This document shows positions 7,277 through 14,912 of a stretch of DNA of 33,259 bases, piece after piece. The stretch is from Gammaproteobacteria bacterium (GTDB lineage Bacteria; Pseudomonadota; Gammaproteobacteria; Pseudomonadales; Halieaceae). A model generated the notes under the pieces. The model searched no databases and was not told where the DNA came from. It saw nothing but the letters and a program-made list of their open reading frames with translations. Made by a program: the position numbers and the translations under genes. Every line of letters starts with the position of its first letter. The first letter of the stretch is position 1. Location of the stretch: the NCBI GenBank assembly GCA_030431585.1, contig JAUIIQ010000013.1, positions 1-33,259 on the forward strand, written 5' to 3'.

Positions 7277-8224
7277 GTGACTGAGCCAGGATTCGATACC
7301 ACCACAGATGACCTGATCCAGGGCGTGGACCTCCAGGGCAGGCAGGTCGTTATCACCGGAGCGTCTTCCGGGCTGGGCGTGGAGACTGCGAGGGCTCTGG
7401 CAAGCTGTGGCGCAGACGTGCTGATGGTTGCCCGCGACCCGACCAAGCTGGATGCGGCCGTGGCTCAGGTACAGGCAGCGGTTCCGGCGGCCCGGCTCGA
7501 TAGTGCCCTGTTGGACCTTGCTGATCTGGAGAGCGTGCGCGCCGGTGCGGCGGACATCCTCGCCGGATATCCGGTCATCCACTTGCTGATCAATAATGCC
7601 GGTGTCATGGCCTGCCCGCTGTTGCGCACGGCACAGGGCTTTGAAATGCAGTTCGGCACTAATCACCTGGGGCATTTTCTTCTCTCCGGCCTGTTGGCCC
7701 CGGCGTTGATAGCGGGAACGCCCGCGCGGGTGATCAACCTCAGTTCCGCCGGGCACCGTTTTTCGCCGGTGGACATGAAAGATCCCAATTATGAGCACCG
7801 TGACTATGACAAATGGCAGGCCTATGGTCAGTCCAAAACGGCCAACGCCTTGTTTTCCGTGGGGCTGGACCAGCGTTTGAGTCACCGGGGCTTGCGTGCA
7901 TACGCAGTGCATCCGGGAATGATCATGACTGAACTGAGCCGGCACATGAGTGCAGATGATTTCACCAATCTGGCCCGCGGGCGCAAGCCTGAAGAGCTAC
8001 CCTTTAAATCAGTGCCTCAAGGCGCAGCGACTACTGTCTGGGCCGCGACATCCACAGCACTGGAGGGGCAGGGCGGTCTGTACCTTGAAGACTGTCACAT
8101 AGCCGAGCCAGCCGAACCCGATGGCAATGGTGGTGTGGAGGCCTACGCGTTGGACCCTGGGGCTGCCGACCAGCTATGGGCCTTGTCGGAAACACTGGTG
8201 GGAGAGCGTTTTGATTTCGCCTGA
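7277..8224 (+). CDS. Short-chain dehydrogenase/reductase (retinol dehydrogenase-like)
   Basis: A 315-residue classical SDR. The start is taken as GTG 7277, because AGGAG at 7265-7269 stands seven bases before it; an ATG at 7256 in the same frame lacks a ribosome site. Motifs seen: cofactor-binding TGASSGLG at residues 27-34, NNAG at 106-109, the catalytic serine in NLSSAG (156/157), and YxxxK as Tyr183 and Lys187. An arginine at 53 just after the second strand (MVARD) hints at NADP(H) preference. The FGTNHLGHF segment and length resemble the retinol dehydrogenase/WW-domain oxidoreductase-like group, which reduces or oxidises hydrophobic carbonyl/alcohol substrates. The actual substrate is unknown. 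It overlaps the following SYLF gene by 14 bp, so the two are probably co-translated. Confidence 0.92.
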   Translation: MTEPGFDTTTDDLIQGVDLQGRQVVITGASSGLGVETARALASCGADVLMVARDPTKLDAAVAQVQAAVPAARLDSALLDLADLESVRAGAADILAGYPVIHLLINNAGVMACPLLRTAQGFEMQFGTNHLGHFLLSGLLAPALIAGTPARVINLSSAGHRFSPVDMKDPNYEHRDYDKWQAYGQSKTANALFSVGLDQRLSHRGLRAYAVHPGMIMTELSRHMSADDFTNLARGRKPEELPFKSVPQGAATTVWAATSTALEGQGGLYLEDCHIAEPAEPDGNGGVEAYALDPGAADQLWALSETLVGERFDFA

Positions 8225-8783
8225 ACAACAGGGAGTGCTGCCCGGGTTCCGGCTTGTTTTGGCCGTATTGTGCCTGGCGATGCTGTTTGCCTCCCAGCCG
8301 TTGCGAGCCGATTCGGTGGAGCAGATCAACGCCGGAAGCCAGCAGGCGCTGAAAGTGTTGCGTGGTCACGTCAAGGGCGCCGACAAACTGATCAAAAATG
8401 CAGCCGGCGTGCTGGTTTTCCCCGATATCGTCAAACTGGGTTTCGGTGTAGGCGGCGAGTATGGGGAGGGCGTGATGCTGGTGGCCGGGAAACCGGTTGC
8501 TTACTATGCCACTTCGGGTGCCTCCTTCGGGCTGCAACTGGGAATGCAGCTAAAATCGGAGGTGATTGTGTTCCGCACGAAGGAGGCGTTGGCACATTTT
8601 CGCCAGAGTCGGGGCTGGTCGGTGGGTGTTGACGGCAGTGTCGCCGTGTTTGACGCCGGTGCCGGTGCTACCTTCACGTCTCGCGAGGTGAAAGACCCGG
8701 TGGTGGCATTTATCTTCTCGAATGAAGGACTGATGGCTAACCTGACGCTGGAGGGAGCCAAAATCACTCGGCTGGCCCGTTAG
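8211..8783 (+). CDS. SYLF-domain (Ysc84-like) exported lipid-binding protein
   Basis: A 190-residue protein using TTG 8211 as start, with GGGAGAG 6 bases upstream inside the SDR gene. Residues about 10-33 are a signal peptide ending LRA, giving an exported protein. The mature part is a SYLF/Ysc84 domain: VLRGHVKGADKLIKNAAGVLVFPDIVKLGFGVGGEYGEGV, then a glycine-rich beta region and FIFSNEGLMANLTLEGAKITRL at the end. SYLF domains bind phospholipid in eukaryotic relatives; bacterial secreted versions have no firmly assigned role. Translational overlap with the SDR gene suggests the pair is expressed together. The start is the least certain part, since a GTG at 8235 is also possible. Confidence 0.83.
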   Translation: MISPEQQGVLPGFRLVLAVLCLAMLFASQPLRADSVEQINAGSQQALKVLRGHVKGADKLIKNAAGVLVFPDIVKLGFGVGGEYGEGVMLVAGKPVAYYATSGASFGLQLGMQLKSEVIVFRTKEALAHFRQSRGWSVGVDGSVAVFDAGAGATFTSREVKDPVVAFIFSNEGLMANLTLEGAKITRLAR

Positions 8784-8899
8784 CATGATCTCCTGCTGTC
8801 CAGTCCAGGTTTGCCCAAAGCCAGGTATACCGCGCACATAGAATGACGTAAAAACTTGAATCCGGTATCCTGCTGCGCTGATTCGCAGGAGCAAACGTC

Positions 8900-10297
8900 A
8901 TGTCCAAGACCATTACCATAGAGGCTGCGCTGAAAGGCCGGGTCAGCATTGGTTCCGAGGTTACAGTGCGGGGTTGGCTGCGCAGCAAGCGAGACTCCAA
9001 GGCTGGTATTTCCTTTCTTGCCGTACATGACGGGACCGCTTTCGATGCCATACAGGCCGTGGTTCCCAATACGCTCGACAACTACGACGCCGAGGTACTG
9101 CTGCTGTCCACGGGCTGCTCAGTTGAGGTGAGCGGAGAGCTGGTTGCCTCCCAGGGCAAAGGGCAAAGCGTGGAGATTCAGGCTACCCGGGTGGAGGTGG
9201 TTGGCTGGGTGGACGACGCCGAGAGCTATCCCATTGCCAAGAAACGTCACAGCTTTGAATACCTGCGCACCCAGGCGCATTTACGGCCGCGCACCAATAC
9301 CTTCGGTGCTATCACGCGGGTGCGTACAACACTGGCCAACGCCATCCACAGCTATTTTCACCAGCACGGCTTCAACTGGATCAATACACCCATTATTACC
9401 GGTAGCGATTGTGAGGGTGCCGGTGAGTTGTTTCGTGTGAGCACGCTGGACATGGCCAACCTGCCGCTTACGGACAATGGGGGGGTGGATTACAGCCAGG
9501 ATTTTTTCCACGGTGAGGCATTTCTCACCGTGTCCGGACAATTGGAAGTTGAGTCGTATTGCCTGGCCATGAGTAAGGTTTATACCTTTGGCCCAACCTT
9601 TCGAGCCGAGAACTCACATACCAGTCGTCACCTTTCCGAATTCTGGATGGTGGAGCCGGAAATCGCCTTTGCCGATCTCAATGATGATGCCGATCTGGCT
9701 GAGAGTCTTCTGCAGTATGTGTTTACCCGGGTACTCGATGAGCGTGAGGATGACATGGCGTTCTTTGCCCAACGTATCGATAAGACGGTAATCGACCGGC
9801 TGCGCAGCGTTATCGATAACCGTTTCGAGCGTATGAACTATTCAGACGCCATCAATACCCTGAGACAGAGTGGCAAGCGGTTTGAGTTTCCGGTTGAGTG
9901 GGGTGTAGATCTGGCCTCAGAGCACGAGCGTTTTCTTGCCGAGGAGCATGTGGGGCGCCCGGTGATACTGATGAACTATCCCAAGGACATCAAGGCGTTC
10001 TACATGCGTCTCAACGATGACGAAAAGACCGTTGCAGCCATGGATGTGCTCGCGCCGGGCATCGGCGAAATTATCGGCGGTAGCCAGCGCGAAGAGCGCC
10101 TGGAGGTTCTGGACGCGCGTATGGATCAGCACCTGCGTGAAGAACTATGGTGGTACCGCGACCTGCGCCGCTACGGCACCGTGCCTCACGCTGGTTTTGG
10201 GCTGGGTTTCGAACGCCTGCTGAACTATGTGACCGGCATGGACAACGTGCGCGACGCGATACCCTTTCCCAGAACGCCGGGTAGTGCGCACTTCTGA
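8900..10297 (+). CDS. asnS: Asparagine--tRNA ligase
   Basis: A 465-residue class II aminoacyl-tRNA synthetase of the AsnRS type, which charges tRNA-Asn with asparagine in the cytoplasm. Residues about 15-100 are the OB-fold anticodon-binding domain ([19 protein letters not shown]). The catalytic domain has motif 2 [21 protein letters not shown]-like sequence at about 234-254 and motif 3 [15 protein letters not shown] near the C-terminus, ending [12 protein letters not shown]. Length equals that of the E. coli enzyme (466). AGGAG at 8887-8891 is the ribosome site. It stands alone, with 116 bp before it and a 341 bp gap after it. Its presence means Asn-tRNA can be made directly without the amidotransferase route. 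Confidence 0.98.
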   Translation: MSKTITIEAALKGRVSIGSEVTVRGWLRSKRDSKAGISFLAVHDGTAFDAIQAVVPNTLDNYDAEVLLLSTGCSVEVSGELVASQGKGQSVEIQATRVEVVGWVDDAESYPIAKKRHSFEYLRTQAHLRPRTNTFGAITRVRTTLANAIHSYFHQHGFNWINTPIITGSDCEGAGELFRVSTLDMANLPLTDNGGVDYSQDFFHGEAFLTVSGQLEVESYCLAMSKVYTFGPTFRAENSHTSRHLSEFWMVEPEIAFADLNDDADLAESLLQYVFTRVLDEREDDMAFFAQRIDKTVIDRLRSVIDNRFERMNYSDAINTLRQSGKRFEFPVEWGVDLASEHERFLAEEHVGRPVILMNYPKDIKAFYMRLNDDEKTVAAMDVLAPGIGEIIGGSQREERLEVLDARMDQHLREELWWYRDLRRYGTVPHAGFGLGFERLLNYVTGMDNVRDAIPFPRTPGSAHF

Positions 10298-10332
10298 GTC
10301 TGTCCGGCGACTTACAGGTTTTTATTCAGGGC

Positions 10333-10344
10333 TCTACCGGTAGA
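10333..10344. repeat. 12 bp perfect palindrome
   Basis: TCTACCGGTAGA reads the same on both strands. It lies 36 bp after the asnS stop. It could be a protein-binding site or chance; with no spacer it would form a poor hairpin in RNA. Confidence 0.5.
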
Positions 10345-10390
10345 TCGCTCGCTTTCTCCGGTTGCCTCAATCTGCATTTGGTGCTCCCGA

Positions 10391-10405
10391 CCAGAGGTCC
10401 TCTGG
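10391..10405. repeat. Inverted repeat CCAGAGG-T-CCTCTGG
   Basis: Two perfect 7 bp arms flank a single central base, giving a 15 bp near-palindrome. As RNA it would be a 5 bp stem with a 5-base loop. No T-tract follows, so it is not a standard terminator for asnS; an operator is possible. Confidence 0.5.
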
Positions 10406-10470
10406 CCGCTGCGGGCTCGGGCCGTTGAAGTTCGGCTGCCCCTGAACCTGACCCAAACAGGTAATTAGCG

Positions 10471-10510
10471 CAATATTTGGGCGCAAAATGTGAAATATTG
10501 CCTAATATTT
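10471..10510. repeat. AT-rich inverted repeat upstream of small gene
   Basis: CAATATTT at 10471-10478 and AAATATTG at 10493-10500 are perfect inverted copies separated by 14 bp. A third AATATTT follows at 10504-10510. Centre-to-centre spacing of the two main arms is 22 bp, about two DNA turns, which fits cooperative binding of a regulator on one face of the helix. It lies about 130 bp before the start of the gene at 10639. Regulator identity is unknown. Confidence 0.45.
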
Positions 10511-10638
10511 AATCAAGGCCTTTCTGCAGCTGGGCGATACTTGATATGTAATCAGTAGAAAATCGCGCGCCAGCTAGTGGAAAACAGAGCCTGGACAGAG
10601 GAATCGGCAGCGCCGGACGTGCAGAGGCAGGAACAGAA

Positions 10639-10965
10639 ATGAAACGAGCAGCCAGCAGCATGGACACGGGCCCGGTGAGTGAAATGGCCATAGTCGACAC
10701 ATTCACCAAGCTTATCTTCGGTGAAGACACCCACTATACCAATCGTGAGTTAATGATCATTCAGGCCTTCAGGGCGGTAGAGAAGCTCGTGCTGTTTGAT
10801 AGCCATCGAGAAATGGGCGCCTACCTGCGTGCACTTGGTGTTGCCGAAATGATAGACCTGGTGGCGCTGGTGCAGGATCAGTTGCTACTGGATCTGCAAG
10901 CGCTGGGAAGCAGGGGTGAACTCGACGCTGGGCGCGGCTCTGCGCTGGACCGCAGAGTGCACTGA
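10639..10965 (+). CDS. Small hypothetical cytoplasmic protein
   Basis: A 108-residue protein that I do not recognise. It lacks a signal peptide and membrane segment. Residues about 15-95 look mostly helical, with conserved-looking text such as IVDTFTKLIFGEDTHYTNRE and YLRALGVAEMIDLVALVQDQL; the last 15 residues are polar and probably disordered. GGA eight bases upstream is a weak ribosome site. The gene is preceded by an AT-rich inverted repeat and followed immediately by the stop codon of the opposite-strand RNase gene, with no base between them. Codon style resembles neighbours. That it is real is supported by its exact fit between a regulatory-looking region and the RNase gene, but no homology-based evidence is available here. 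Confidence 0.6.
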   Translation: MKRAASSMDTGPVSEMAIVDTFTKLIFGEDTHYTNRELMIIQAFRAVEKLVLFDSHREMGAYLRALGVAEMIDLVALVQDQLLLDLQALGSRGELDAGRGSALDRRVH

Positions 10966-12957
10966 TCAGATGTGCCCTGAGCTCTTCTCTTCCCTGGCCG
11001 GCTTCAGGCCGCACCCTGGCACGAGTTCGAAGCTGGCCTGGTATTTGTTGTCCCGGTCCACGCCGGTAAAACGCAACTCCACACTCTGCTCCAGCTGGAA
11101 GCGACGCGTGGTGCTGGTCAGGCTTGCAGTCCACTTGTCATAGCTGAACTTTTCCGGGTCCCTGCGTAGGTCTACAAACCCCTCCAGGCCGTTGTCGTCC
11201 AGGCGCACATTGAAGCCACTGCTGTTCACGTGCACCACGCGGGCGCTGAAGGTCTTGTCTTCCTGGCGTTGCGTCACGCGTGCCAGATGTTTTCCAGCCA
11301 GCCAGCGTTCAGCTTCCAGCGTTGCTGCGCGTCCCCTGGCGATACGTGCCGAAACCTCCTGTACCATTGTCTGGTTTACCAGATCTGCCGGCTTGTCACG
11401 CAATATGGACTTGATCTGCAGGTGCACCAGAAAGTCCACGTATTTGCGCAGCGGAGAGGTGCAGTTGGTGTAATGCTCCAGCGCCATGCCCATATGTGGC
11501 GCAGGACGGGTAGTTAGCTCAGCACGGGTAAGCAGACGATTGACCATGGCCCGCAGGGGCAGTGCCTGTTCCGCAGCTGACAGTTTGCGCATAATCTCGC
11601 GGTAGCCCTGAACCGTCATCAGGTCGGTGGTGGCAATATCGGGTGCGTGCATTTCCAGAAATTTACGTGTTTCGTCCAACCTGTCGCTGCGGAAACCTGG
11701 ATGCGCGACAAAGGGGCCACTTGCTTCATGTCTCGCGAGTAGTCGTGCGGCACAGCGGTTGGTGGCGATCATGCATTCTTCCACCAGTCGCTGCGACAGC
11801 AGTTTCTCAAAGGGCTCGATATGGTCGATCTGCTTGTTATCATCCATGATCCAGCGATATTCCTGACGGTCTTCCATCACCAGGTGGTTTGCTTCGCGGT
11901 GTTCGCGCAGGGCCCTGTAGACCTGGTATAGCGCTTCCAGTGGCGAAGCGTGCATCATCAGTTCTTCATTCTGGCCATTCAGGTACTGGTCGACCGCGTA
12001 GTACGAAAGTTTGGCGCGTGAACGGATTGTCGCCTCCATGAACTCGTACTCTCCCACCTGTCCGCTGTCGTTAATAGCGACCTTGCAGACCAGGGCTGGC
12101 CGGTCAGCTCCTTCCGACAACGCGCAGGTTTCCTGTGATAGTTCCTCCGGTAGCATTGGCAGTACATCGCCATGGAAGTAAACCGATGTGCCGCGGGCGG
12201 CCACGTCCCGGTGGAGGTCCGAGTCCGGGGGTATATAGGAGGTCGGGTCGGCGATGGCGACGAACAATGTCCAGCCATCGTCAGATATTTGCGCGTAGAG
12301 TGCGTCGTCGATATCCTGGGTCTTGGCGGCATCAATTGAAATGAACTCCAGATCGGTCAGGTCCTGACGGAAATCTGCGGACAATGGCCGACATTCGGAC
12401 AGCTGCTTTTCCAGGTCTTTGCGGCTGGCTGCACCCCAATCAGTAGAGAGACGATACTTGGCCATTGAATAGAGGTTTTCTATCCCCGGCGTTTCCTCGT
12501 TTCCTATAACGCTGAGTATCTTTGCCTGGGGCTTACCGTCGCGGATAGGGTGTCTGAGAATGGCGCTGCGTACGTAGTCTCCTTCCTTGACGCCGTTACG
12601 GGCATGCGGGGGGATGAACAGCCACCGACTCAGGTGCTGTAGGTCCGGTTCTACAAAAAGCGCTTTACCCTTGCGCACGCAGCGACCGGTAAAATCGCCC
12701 AGCGGGCAGTCGATCAGCTTCTCTACATCGGCGATGGTCTTGTTGTCTTTTGCCGGACGGATGCAAACTTCAACCCTGTCATCCGGAAACACTTTCAGCA
12801 TTTCGTCGGGTGGTATGAAAATTTCACGTCCATCGTCCAGTACGGCAAAGCCATACCGGGCTTGGGTGCCCTTGACCACTGCCTCGGCGCGCTCCTTCTC
12901 TGCCTCCATCTGCGATTTGAGGCCTTTGAGCTGGGAAAGAGAGTCCGGGTTGAGCAT
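10966..12957 (-). CDS. VacB/RNase II family 3'-5' exoribonuclease
   Basis: A 663-residue RNase II/R superfamily hydrolase that degrades single-stranded RNA from the 3' end. The N-terminal part has a cold-shock-like OB domain (RYGFAVLDDGREIFIPPDE). The catalytic RNB domain begins near residue 205 with SIDAAKTQDIDDAL; Asp209, 215, 217 and 218 have exactly the spacing of the four metal-binding aspartates of E. coli RNase II (201, 207, 209, 210). A C-terminal S1-like domain follows (FSARVVHVNSSGFNVRLDDNG region). Length is nearer RNase II (644) than RNase R (about 810), so an RNase II-type role is more likely; I leave the symbol empty because this group is often annotated only as VacB/RNase II. 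A clear promoter lies upstream at 12995-13023. The ATG has no obvious Shine-Dalgarno. Confidence 0.93.
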   Translation of the reverse strand: MLNPDSLSQLKGLKSQMEAEKERAEAVVKGTQARYGFAVLDDGREIFIPPDEMLKVFPDDRVEVCIRPAKDNKTIADVEKLIDCPLGDFTGRCVRKGKALFVEPDLQHLSRWLFIPPHARNGVKEGDYVRSAILRHPIRDGKPQAKILSVIGNEETPGIENLYSMAKYRLSTDWGAASRKDLEKQLSECRPLSADFRQDLTDLEFISIDAAKTQDIDDALYAQISDDGWTLFVAIADPTSYIPPDSDLHRDVAARGTSVYFHGDVLPMLPEELSQETCALSEGADRPALVCKVAINDSGQVGEYEFMEATIRSRAKLSYYAVDQYLNGQNEELMMHASPLEALYQVYRALREHREANHLVMEDRQEYRWIMDDNKQIDHIEPFEKLLSQRLVEECMIATNRCAARLLARHEASGPFVAHPGFRSDRLDETRKFLEMHAPDIATTDLMTVQGYREIMRKLSAAEQALPLRAMVNRLLTRAELTTRPAPHMGMALEHYTNCTSPLRKYVDFLVHLQIKSILRDKPADLVNQTMVQEVSARIARGRAATLEAERWLAGKHLARVTQRQEDKTFSARVVHVNSSGFNVRLDDNGLEGFVDLRRDPEKFSYDKWTASLTSTTRRFQLEQSVELRFTGVDRDNKYQASFELVPGCGLKPAREEKSSGHI

Positions 12958-12994
12958 GGAGGGGAGTTCTTACGATTATCGGTTGAAGCCGCCT

Positions 12995-13023
12995 ATCGTA
13001 GCGGAAAACGCCACCCCTGTCAG
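12995..13023 (-). promoter_or_regulatory. Sigma-70 promoter for the RNase II-type gene
   Basis: Reading the minus strand, CTGACA (13023-13018, five of six consensus) and TACGAT (13000-12995, four of six) are separated by exactly 17 bp. Transcription would begin near 12988, giving a leader of about 31 bases before the ATG at 12957. Inference from sequence only. Confidence 0.55.
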
Positions 13024-13072
13024 CGCGTTATCGCCGTTTGCTTGCACCGCGCAGACAAACTTGCCATAGCCA

Positions 13073-13102
13073 TTGACAGCTGCGACCTGGGGTGTTGATA
13101 TT
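13073..13102 (+). promoter_or_regulatory. Candidate sigma-70 promoter in the phoH upstream gap
   Basis: A perfect -35 TTGACA at 13073-13078 is followed after 18 bp by GATATT (13097-13102, four of six). The start would be near 13109, some 335 bases before the phoH ATG. Either phoH has a long leader or the promoter makes a separate small RNA. Confidence 0.35.
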
Positions 13103-13444
13103 GCAGAAAGACTGCTGCATGCAATTCGTCAGGAAGCTGAATTTGAAACAGTGTCCGGCGCAGGCCAGTCGGTGACGATTGGCTATTACGCGCCCTGTAT
13201 CCGCGCTACAGCGCAACCCGCTGGCTGCAAGAGCCCGGGGGTGGCGCGCTCTCCTCGCCCCACCCAAACCAAGTCATTACAAGCAACCCTGCCAGCCCCT
13301 GGCGAATCATGGTTCGAACGCAGAAGTCGACCGCAACCGAGGACAGACCAGAACCAGTACCAAAGGGCCGACCTTGCGCGTCCCGTTTCCCTTTTTCCAC
13401 ACCCGGCAAGCAACTATTTTTGAATCACCTTTGAGGAATGCCCT

Positions 13445-14887
13445 ATGGATTCAGGCGCCGCCCTGCGCGTAGAAAAGACAAACACCCTGAAACCCGTCGT
13501 AAAGAAAACCTATGTGTTGGATACGAACGTGCTGCTGCACGACCCTACTGCCGTCACTGCATTCAAGCAGCATCGTGTCGTGATCCCCATGACCGTGCTC
13601 GAAGAGCTTGATGACATCAAGGACCGGCGGGACAAGACGGTCAGCCGCGAGGCGCGTATTGCCATTCAGATGATCGACAAGGTGGTTGATGCCGCCTCGC
13701 CTCAGGAAATACAGGCCGGGGTAGAGGTGCCTGGAACAGGTTTGGAGGGTATGCCATCCGGTACCCTTGCCATCTTCCCCGATCAGTTACTGGGCGATAA
13801 CACCGATGTGCCTTATCTCGACGGCACGCCGCACCAGGCCAACGATAATCGCATTATCAATGTGGCGCTGCGTTTACAGGCCGAAAGTCCTGAGGAGTTC
13901 GTCTGTCTGGTAACCAAGGACATCAACATGCGCATAAAGGCCAAGGGCTCCGGTCTGATGCATGTGGAGGATTACCGCAGGGACAGGGTGCTGGACGACA
14001 TCGACCTGCTCGCAAAGGGCTACGAGCATATTGAGGGTGACTTCTGGTCCACCATCAGTGAGGTCGATACGCTGCGCGAGGGGGATTGCACCTTGCACCG
14101 TATCCCGCGCAAGTCCTTGCCTGCTGCCTATCCCAACCAGTTTCTTTATGATGACCACGAGTTTATGGCTTTCGTGAAGCGGGTGGACAAGGAGTTCGTG
14201 TATCTGCGCTGTGATGCGCGCGATAGTCTCATGCATAAGCGCTTCTGGGGGTTGGCACCGCGTAATCTTGAGCAGGCCATGGCTATGTCGATGCTGGATG
14301 ACGATAACGTCGATATGACCGTGCTGACCGGTCCCGCCGGGTCCGGCAAGACGCTGATGGCGCTGGCCTATGGCCTGCACGCCATTCTCGAACAAAAGAA
14401 ATACTCCAAGTTGATTGTAGCCCGCTCCACGCCGCCCATTGCCGAGGAGATCGGGTTTTTGCCGGGCACAGAAGAGGAGAAAATGGCGCCCTGGCTGGCA
14501 GCTTTTGACGATAACCTGGAGATCCTCCACGGCACCGATGAGTCATGCCATGGCAGTATCGACTACGTCAAAGAACGGGCGAATATTCAGTTCAAGTCCC
14601 TCAACTTCATGCGCGGCCGATCGTTCAACAATGCCTATATTATTATCGACGAGAGTCAGGGGCTTACCCAGTTCCAATTGAAGAGCATCATCAGCCGGGT
14701 GGGTGCGGATTCCAAAATCGTGGTGTTGGGTAATCTGGCGCAGATTGATAACAAGTACATCAGTCCGCTGACGTCCGGTCTGACATATCTGGTGGAGAAA
14801 ACCAAGCCGTATCCTCACGCGGGGATCATGCACGTCAATGGCATTGTGCGCTCGCGCCTGGCGGCTTTTGCAGAGGAAAACCTGTAG
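13445..14887 (+). CDS. PIN domain - PhoH-type ATPase fusion (PhoH2/YlaK-like)
   Basis: A 480-residue two-domain protein. The N-terminal PIN nuclease domain begins at TYVLDTNVLLHDP (Asp26) and includes EELDDIKD, acidic residues that coordinate metal for RNA cleavage. The C-terminal PhoH domain carries Walker A GPAGSGKT at residues 296-303 and a Walker B-like AYIIIDESQ, then VVLGNLAQID. Proteins of this build (PhoH2) have been described as RNA helicase/ribonuclease enzymes in mycobacteria; the role in proteobacteria is less clear. AGGA seven bases upstream supports the ATG. The gene is alone, divergent from an RNase II-type gene across a 487 bp gap, so two RNA-active enzymes share one control region. 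The stop is 25 bp from the convergent envelope-protein gene. Confidence 0.93.
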   Translation: MDSGAALRVEKTNTLKPVVKKTYVLDTNVLLHDPTAVTAFKQHRVVIPMTVLEELDDIKDRRDKTVSREARIAIQMIDKVVDAASPQEIQAGVEVPGTGLEGMPSGTLAIFPDQLLGDNTDVPYLDGTPHQANDNRIINVALRLQAESPEEFVCLVTKDINMRIKAKGSGLMHVEDYRRDRVLDDIDLLAKGYEHIEGDFWSTISEVDTLREGDCTLHRIPRKSLPAAYPNQFLYDDHEFMAFVKRVDKEFVYLRCDARDSLMHKRFWGLAPRNLEQAMAMSMLDDDNVDMTVLTGPAGSGKTLMALAYGLHAILEQKKYSKLIVARSTPPIAEEIGFLPGTEEEKMAPWLAAFDDNLEILHGTDESCHGSIDYVKERANIQFKSLNFMRGRSFNNAYIIIDESQGLTQFQLKSIISRVGADSKIVVLGNLAQIDNKYISPLTSGLTYLVEKTKPYPHAGIMHVNGIVRSRLAAFAEENL

Positions 14888-14912
14888 TACAGTCGGGCCT
14901 GAAAAGCCGGCG

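Larger units (their letters stand above)
10298..10638. other. 341 bp gap downstream of asnS
   Basis: No convincing gene on either strand. It contains a weak terminator-like CTGT/ACAG hairpin followed by GTTTTTATT just after asnS (10302-10328), a perfect 12 bp palindrome at 10333-10344, a 7 bp arm inverted repeat with a one-base centre at 10391-10405, an ACCTG/CAGGT hairpin at 10446-10462, and an AT-rich inverted repeat at 10471-10510. The second half is markedly more AT-rich than the flanking genes and probably carries the promoter and control region of the small gene at 10639. No clear -35/-10 pair was identified. Confidence 0.6.
12958..13444. other. 487 bp gap between RNase II-type and phoH genes
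   Basis: The largest gene-free stretch in the window. It holds the promoter for the RNase gene (12995-13023, minus), a plus-strand promoter candidate at 13073-13102, a CAGCG/CGCTG hairpin near 13207-13221, and a longer GC-rich stem GGGTGG...CCACCC near 13238-13265 with no T-tract. Open frames on both strands here have no ribosome site and read like random GC-rich sequence. The last 20 bases hold the phoH ribosome site AGGA at 13434-13437. A long leader or an RNA gene is possible but not shown. Confidence 0.55.

Noticed and set aside
7220-7945. Minus-strand open frame opposite the SDR gene
   Set aside because: The SDR motifs on the plus strand are complete, and the opposite frame has none.
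10541-10554. Second Fnr-like site, TTGAT...ATCA
   Set aside because: The half-sites are separated by five bases instead of four, and the last base of the second half-site does not match.
13311-13318. GGTTCGAA, resembling a tRNA T-loop
   Set aside because: The flanking five bases do not pair to form a T-stem, and no acceptor stem or D-arm is nearby.
13179-13472. Plus-strand open frames (13073-13423 and 13179-13472) in the gap before phoH
   Set aside because: No ribosome site, biased proline/arginine-rich text typical of random GC-rich frames, and one overlaps the phoH start in another frame.
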